DNA of 64,000 bases from Wurfbainia villosa (Eukaryota > Streptophyta > Magnoliopsida > Zingiberales > Zingiberaceae). This document shows positions 60,515 to 64,000 of the stretch, in pieces (position 1 is the first letter of the stretch; the number at the start of each line of letters is the position of its first letter). Made by a program: the position numbers and the translations under genes. The stretch is from the NCBI GenBank assembly GCA_025175895.1, contig JAKLTH010000238.1, positions 4,836,001-4,900,000 of the forward strand, given 5' to 3'. The notes below the pieces were generated by a model. That model did not search any database. It had not been told where the DNA came from and worked only from the letters and a program-made list of their open reading frames with translations.

Positions 60515-63068
60515 ATGAGCATGAGCCACTTGAGCATGATGGAGGCAAGACTGCCTCCGGGATTCCGGTTCCACCCTCGAGACGACGAGCTAATATGCGA
60601 CTACCTTGCTAAGAAGGTGAAGGGGGAAGCAGGAAATGGCAGTAGCCATGGATGCTCTATGATCGTCGACGTCGATCTCAACAAGTGTGAGCCATGGGAT
60701 CTTCCTGGTGTGTGAATTATTTTCTAGTGATGATGTTATTTTTTAGAACTTTTCAGTCGATCATCTACAAATTTCTGATACTTTTTTGTCCCCTTTTTTT
60801 CATACTGAATATATATCAATGGAATTCAGGGAGATTGAAAACAAAAATAACAATAAATAGATCAGTATATATATATAGCCTCTCTCTTTTGTATTCTTTT
60901 CAGAATTAAAATTTTTTCTTTCTTTATTTCTTTTTTTTCTTTCTTTTTTGCTTAATTAATTCAAGTTTTTCACGTGTGCTATTTTTTTATCTTAAAAAAA
61001 GGATGCGAGATATAATATTATTGATTACATAATTAATCCACCAAGGACTTGCATCGCTGAATAATTTTGTATTCTTTACTGAAATTAAAATTCTTCCCTT
61101 TTTTTTCCTGATTAATTAAAGTTCTCCTTTCCTAGGAAGAGTATTATGCATAGAAAATCACATGCACGATGTATCTCTCAAACTTCTTGTTCTTCATCAA
61201 ATAAATCTCAGAAAAAGAAAAGGAAATCTTCTTTTTTTCATAAGCTGATACTTATCTTATAGGATGAATAATGTATCCTTTACTGAAATTAAAATTCTTC
61301 CTTTTTTTTCCTGATTAATTAAAGTTTTCTTTTCCTAGGAAGAGTAATATATGCATAGAAAATAAACATGATGTATCTCTCAAACTTCCTTTTTTTTTCA
61401 TCAAACTTCTTGTTCTTCATCAAATAAGTCTCAGAAAAAGAAAAGGAAATCTTTTTTTTTTCATAAGCTGATACTTATCTTATAGGATGAATAATGTATT
61501 CTTTACTGAAATTAAAATTCTTCCTTTTTTTTCCTGATTAATTAAAGTTCTCTTTTCCTAGGAAGAGTAATATGCATAGAAAAGCACATGATGTATCTCT
61601 GAAACTTCTTTTTTTTTTCATCAAACTTCTTCTGATCATCAAATAATCTCAGAAAAAAGAAAAGGAAAACTTTTTTTTTCTCATAAGCTGATATTTATCT
61701 TATAGGATGAATAACTAGCTAGATAATAGTTAAATAACTCATTTTTTTTTTTTACTTTCTTATAATTTTCTGAAAGAGATGCTTTATTTCCATTTTCACA
61801 ATGAACAAATCTCATCAAACGTCTCCTCTAACTTTTTTCTTCTTCTCTAATTTATTCTTATACTTGCGGCCACTTTGCTTTGTCTTCTCAAATATTTGGC
61901 AGACCACACAAAAGGAATCAAAATATCTCCCATTTTGTGAAAGAAAATTTCAATTTGGTAGAACTGATATTTCCAATTTCAATTCTGAATGCTCATTTTG
62001 AGATTGATCCAGAGGTTTTGCCAGCTTAAGAATGCAATAAATTATTTTTTCATATCATATTCAACTACACACATAATTATTGAGAAGTGGTTATCAACTT
62101 TTCGATTTCTCAATTAAGTAAAATCTTGTTCTTAGATTTTTTTTTTCTTTTCTCTTTAAAGATGCATGATTTTTCTATGCAAAAGAAAACAAAAGGATTA
62201 TTTTTCATAGATCAGTTTTACACCAACCTTGCTGTATATTAATCGTCGTCATTGTTATTGTTGTTGTTGTTGTTGTTGTTGTGATGAGATAGAAATGGCA
62301 TGTGTTGGGGGTAAGGAGTGGTACTTCTTCAGTCTCCGAGACCGCAAGTATGCAACAGGTTGTCGAACTAACCGAGCGACAGAATCAGGTTATTGGAAGG
62401 CAACAGGAAAGGACCGCGAGGTGATCCGAAAGGGTGTGCTTGTCGGCACGAGGAAGACATTGGTGTTCTACCAAGGTAGAGCCCCAAATGGCACCAAAAC
62501 TGATTGGGTCATGTATGAATTTCACACCCAAGATTCTGTTGATCCATCCCAATTCTCTTTCAAGGTATTATATTGATGTAGTCACAAACATGAAACTCTT
62601 TCAAAAACTCGATAAATTTGCCTCCTCGGAGGCTTTCGATCTATCCATTAACTTAGCACTTTTGTTTCCATTCCACATGAGGACTGGGTTTTGTGCAAGG
62701 TGTCCTTCAAGAGCAGATCGACGATCGCCAAAATCGATATCGACAATTGCCAAGACAAGACTAGTAGTTCTACCTTCCTTCCACTCAAGGACACCTACAT
62801 AACCTTCAATCAAGTTCCTCATGGCCTAAATGGTTATGAGCAAGTGCCCTGCTTCTCCAACCTTTCAAATGGTCTTGCAACTCCTCCGATGGCACCGACC
62901 GATCTAGGTCCATTCGACGATAAGCTCATCGAGCGTACCTCGAGCCACTTAACCACATTGGATGGCTATTCCAAGAAGGACTATCCTCTAGATAGCATTG
63001 GAGGGAAGTTGGAGAGCTACTTAAGGGACATTAATAGTCCCTTCTACTTGTGGGGTTCTTTGAAATAA
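60515..63068 (+). CDS. NAC-domain transcription factor, miR164-target class
   Basis: Three exons: 60515-60707, 62293-62564 and 62682-63068 (852 nt, 283 residues). The NAC domain is complete. Subdomain A is LPPGFRFHPRDDELICDYL (13-31) and B follows in the VDVDLNKCEPWDLPE stretch. C holds GKEWYFFSLRDRKYATGCRT and SGYWKATGKDREV. D holds VGTRKTLVFYQGRAPNGTKT and DWVMYEF. E is DWVLCKVSFKS. The C-terminal half is unconserved and holds EQVPCFSNL (about 208-215), encoded by a miR164-like target site. NAC1/CUC-like proteins with this site act in organ boundaries, lateral roots and senescence; which subgroup this belongs to is not settled. The exon 3 acceptor (ATGAG, 62677-62681) lies at a slightly unusual site but restores the domain exactly. 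Confidence 0.93.
61055..61700. repeat. Three tandem copies (204-223 bp) in NAC intron 1
   Basis: CTTTACTGAAATTAAAATTC recurs at 61074, 61278 and 61501. Each copy is followed by CCTGATTAATTAAAGTT, CCTAGGAAGAGTA, GATGTATCTCT and CATAAGCTGATA. Non-coding duplication. Confidence 0.9.
62839..62859 (+). promoter_or_regulatory. miR164-type target site in the NAC coding region
   Basis: The 21-nt site contains GTGCCCTGCTTCTCCA, complementary to the 5' part of miR164. I count two mismatches, both toward the miRNA 3' end. It sits where miR164-controlled NAC genes carry their site, in frame for VPCFSN. Confidence 0.9.
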
Positions 63069-64000
63069 TATGATTGAAGAAAACAAGAAAAGTTTGCTCT
63101 ATGTTCTAAACAATAAAAGAAGAAACAAGGATTTGTGTTCTAAAATTCTACACATTTATTGCGGTCGATTCGCTAAGTCAAGCCTATCTATGGTAGCAAT
63201 GTATAAAACATTGTATGTTTCTTATATGAGTTCTCTAAGTGTCATCACATTTATGGTGCACCTTCTTCTCTAAGATTTTTTGGATAGAGGTACTTTTTCG
63301 TCCATTTGATAGGAGTTAATTGGATATAGAACAACGAATGACCACTTCATTTTCAATAAAAATGGACAATCCGATGCACGAAGTTCTTATCATGTGAGAT
63401 TCTGGAGAAAGATCTATTATATACATTCTACTTTGCTAAAAGATTATTTTTAGAACTCAAATCCGTGATCTCTAAGTCACAAGACAACAACTTTACCATT
63501 GCGCTAAAGCTCACTTTCCACTTCGTTATCGATAGTCGAGATCAAATCCATTCCAATTGAATTGATGAGCAAAAACTCCTAGTAGAAAATTAATCTTACG
63601 AACAACCCTTCTATAAGATTTCTATTACAACGATTTGTTTTCACAGACGGATGATTATAGGATTAAAGCAGGGTTCGATCCTTGGAAGTCTCTACCAGAA
63701 GTATGGCCCACACGTCTAAATGGTCGCTCAGACACTACGATTTATCTCGACCATTATGATGGTGTGGGATCGACTAATAGAAACACTTGGAATGAATGAA
63801 TCACCTTTTGTAGGATTGTAGTACAACGATTTAGAATCCCTCCCAAGGTAAAATTGCTATAAGTCCCTTGATATTTTTTTTTGTAGAAATATATTTTTAT
63901 TTTTTCTCAGAATATATTTCTCTTTTTCCATTATATATCTTCTTTGCCGAATTTCCTTATCACCAGAGGTCATACTAAAATTCAACTTTTATATATATAT
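63069..64000. other. NAC 3' flank and intergenic
   Basis: Contains the 3' untranslated region, one Au-type SINE (listed) and a phrase GGGTTCGATCC at 63670 that could be a box B of another SINE. No further gene. Confidence 0.4.
63365..63517 (-). mobile_element. Au-type SINE, copy C
   Basis: Minus-strand Au SINE: GAGCTTTAGCGCAATGGTAA (box A region), TTGTCTTGTGACTTAGAGAT, ACGGATTTGAGTTCT (box B region), then CTTCGTGCATCGGATTGTCC at its tail. Confidence 0.8.

Noticed and set aside
63650..63690. Possible tRNA gene (GGGTTCGATCC box B)
   Set aside because: No box A or cloverleaf could be formed; more likely a SINE remnant.

Overview
The window is nuclear DNA of a flowering plant. The genes have many short exons with GT/AG introns, the repeats are typical of plant genomes, and the telomere-like motif is TTTAGGG. 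Protein style and the repeat mix suggest a monocot (Zingiberales-like is a guess), but the species cannot be fixed from sequence alone.

Five host genes can be supported. (1) 1862-3334, minus: an intronless leucine-rich-repeat extensin-like (LRX) cell-wall protein. (2) 4274-5055, minus: a three-exon phloem-protein-2 (PP2-A-like) lectin gene. (3) 19024-40678, plus: a complete 17-exon PEX1 gene (two-AAA peroxisome-biogenesis ATPase, 1131 residues), spread over 21.7 kb by repeat-filled introns. (4) 44425-46932, plus: a three-exon beta-tubulin gene (450 residues) whose second intron carries a piece of 18S ribosomal DNA. (5) 60515-63068, plus: a three-exon NAC transcription factor (283 residues) with a miR164-type target site in its last exon. 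They look like unrelated neighbours, not a functional cluster.

The rest is mostly transposon and virus debris. 5976-8077 and 10105-10261: TA microsatellites, GC-rich inverted-repeat elements and a degenerate GATTCGATCG-type repeat, split by a solo LTR (8078-10104) with perfect 5-bp target duplications. 10262-14220: a decayed endogenous pararetrovirus (badnavirus/tungrovirus-like) with its intergenic promoter region, primer-binding site and remnants of three reading frames. 14281-18665: microsatellites, a probable LTR and MITE-like sequence. 41347-44000: a MITE-like element and a TA-flanked GC-rich element. 47479-50700: a Harbinger-type MITE and a broken hAT transposase gene. 50700-60500: AT-rich intergenic DNA with two Au-type SINEs, an interstitial telomere-like stretch, a second copy of a hAT-type MITE, TA-flanked elements, a 27-bp tandem array and LTR-like remnants. 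A third Au-type SINE lies downstream of the NAC gene.

No wholly new gene system is evident. The most unusual items are the ribosomal DNA insert inside the tubulin intron, the endogenous pararetrovirus, and a set of GC-rich inverted-repeat elements repeatedly found against (TA)n arrays, recalling the microsatellite-associated Micron elements of rice.
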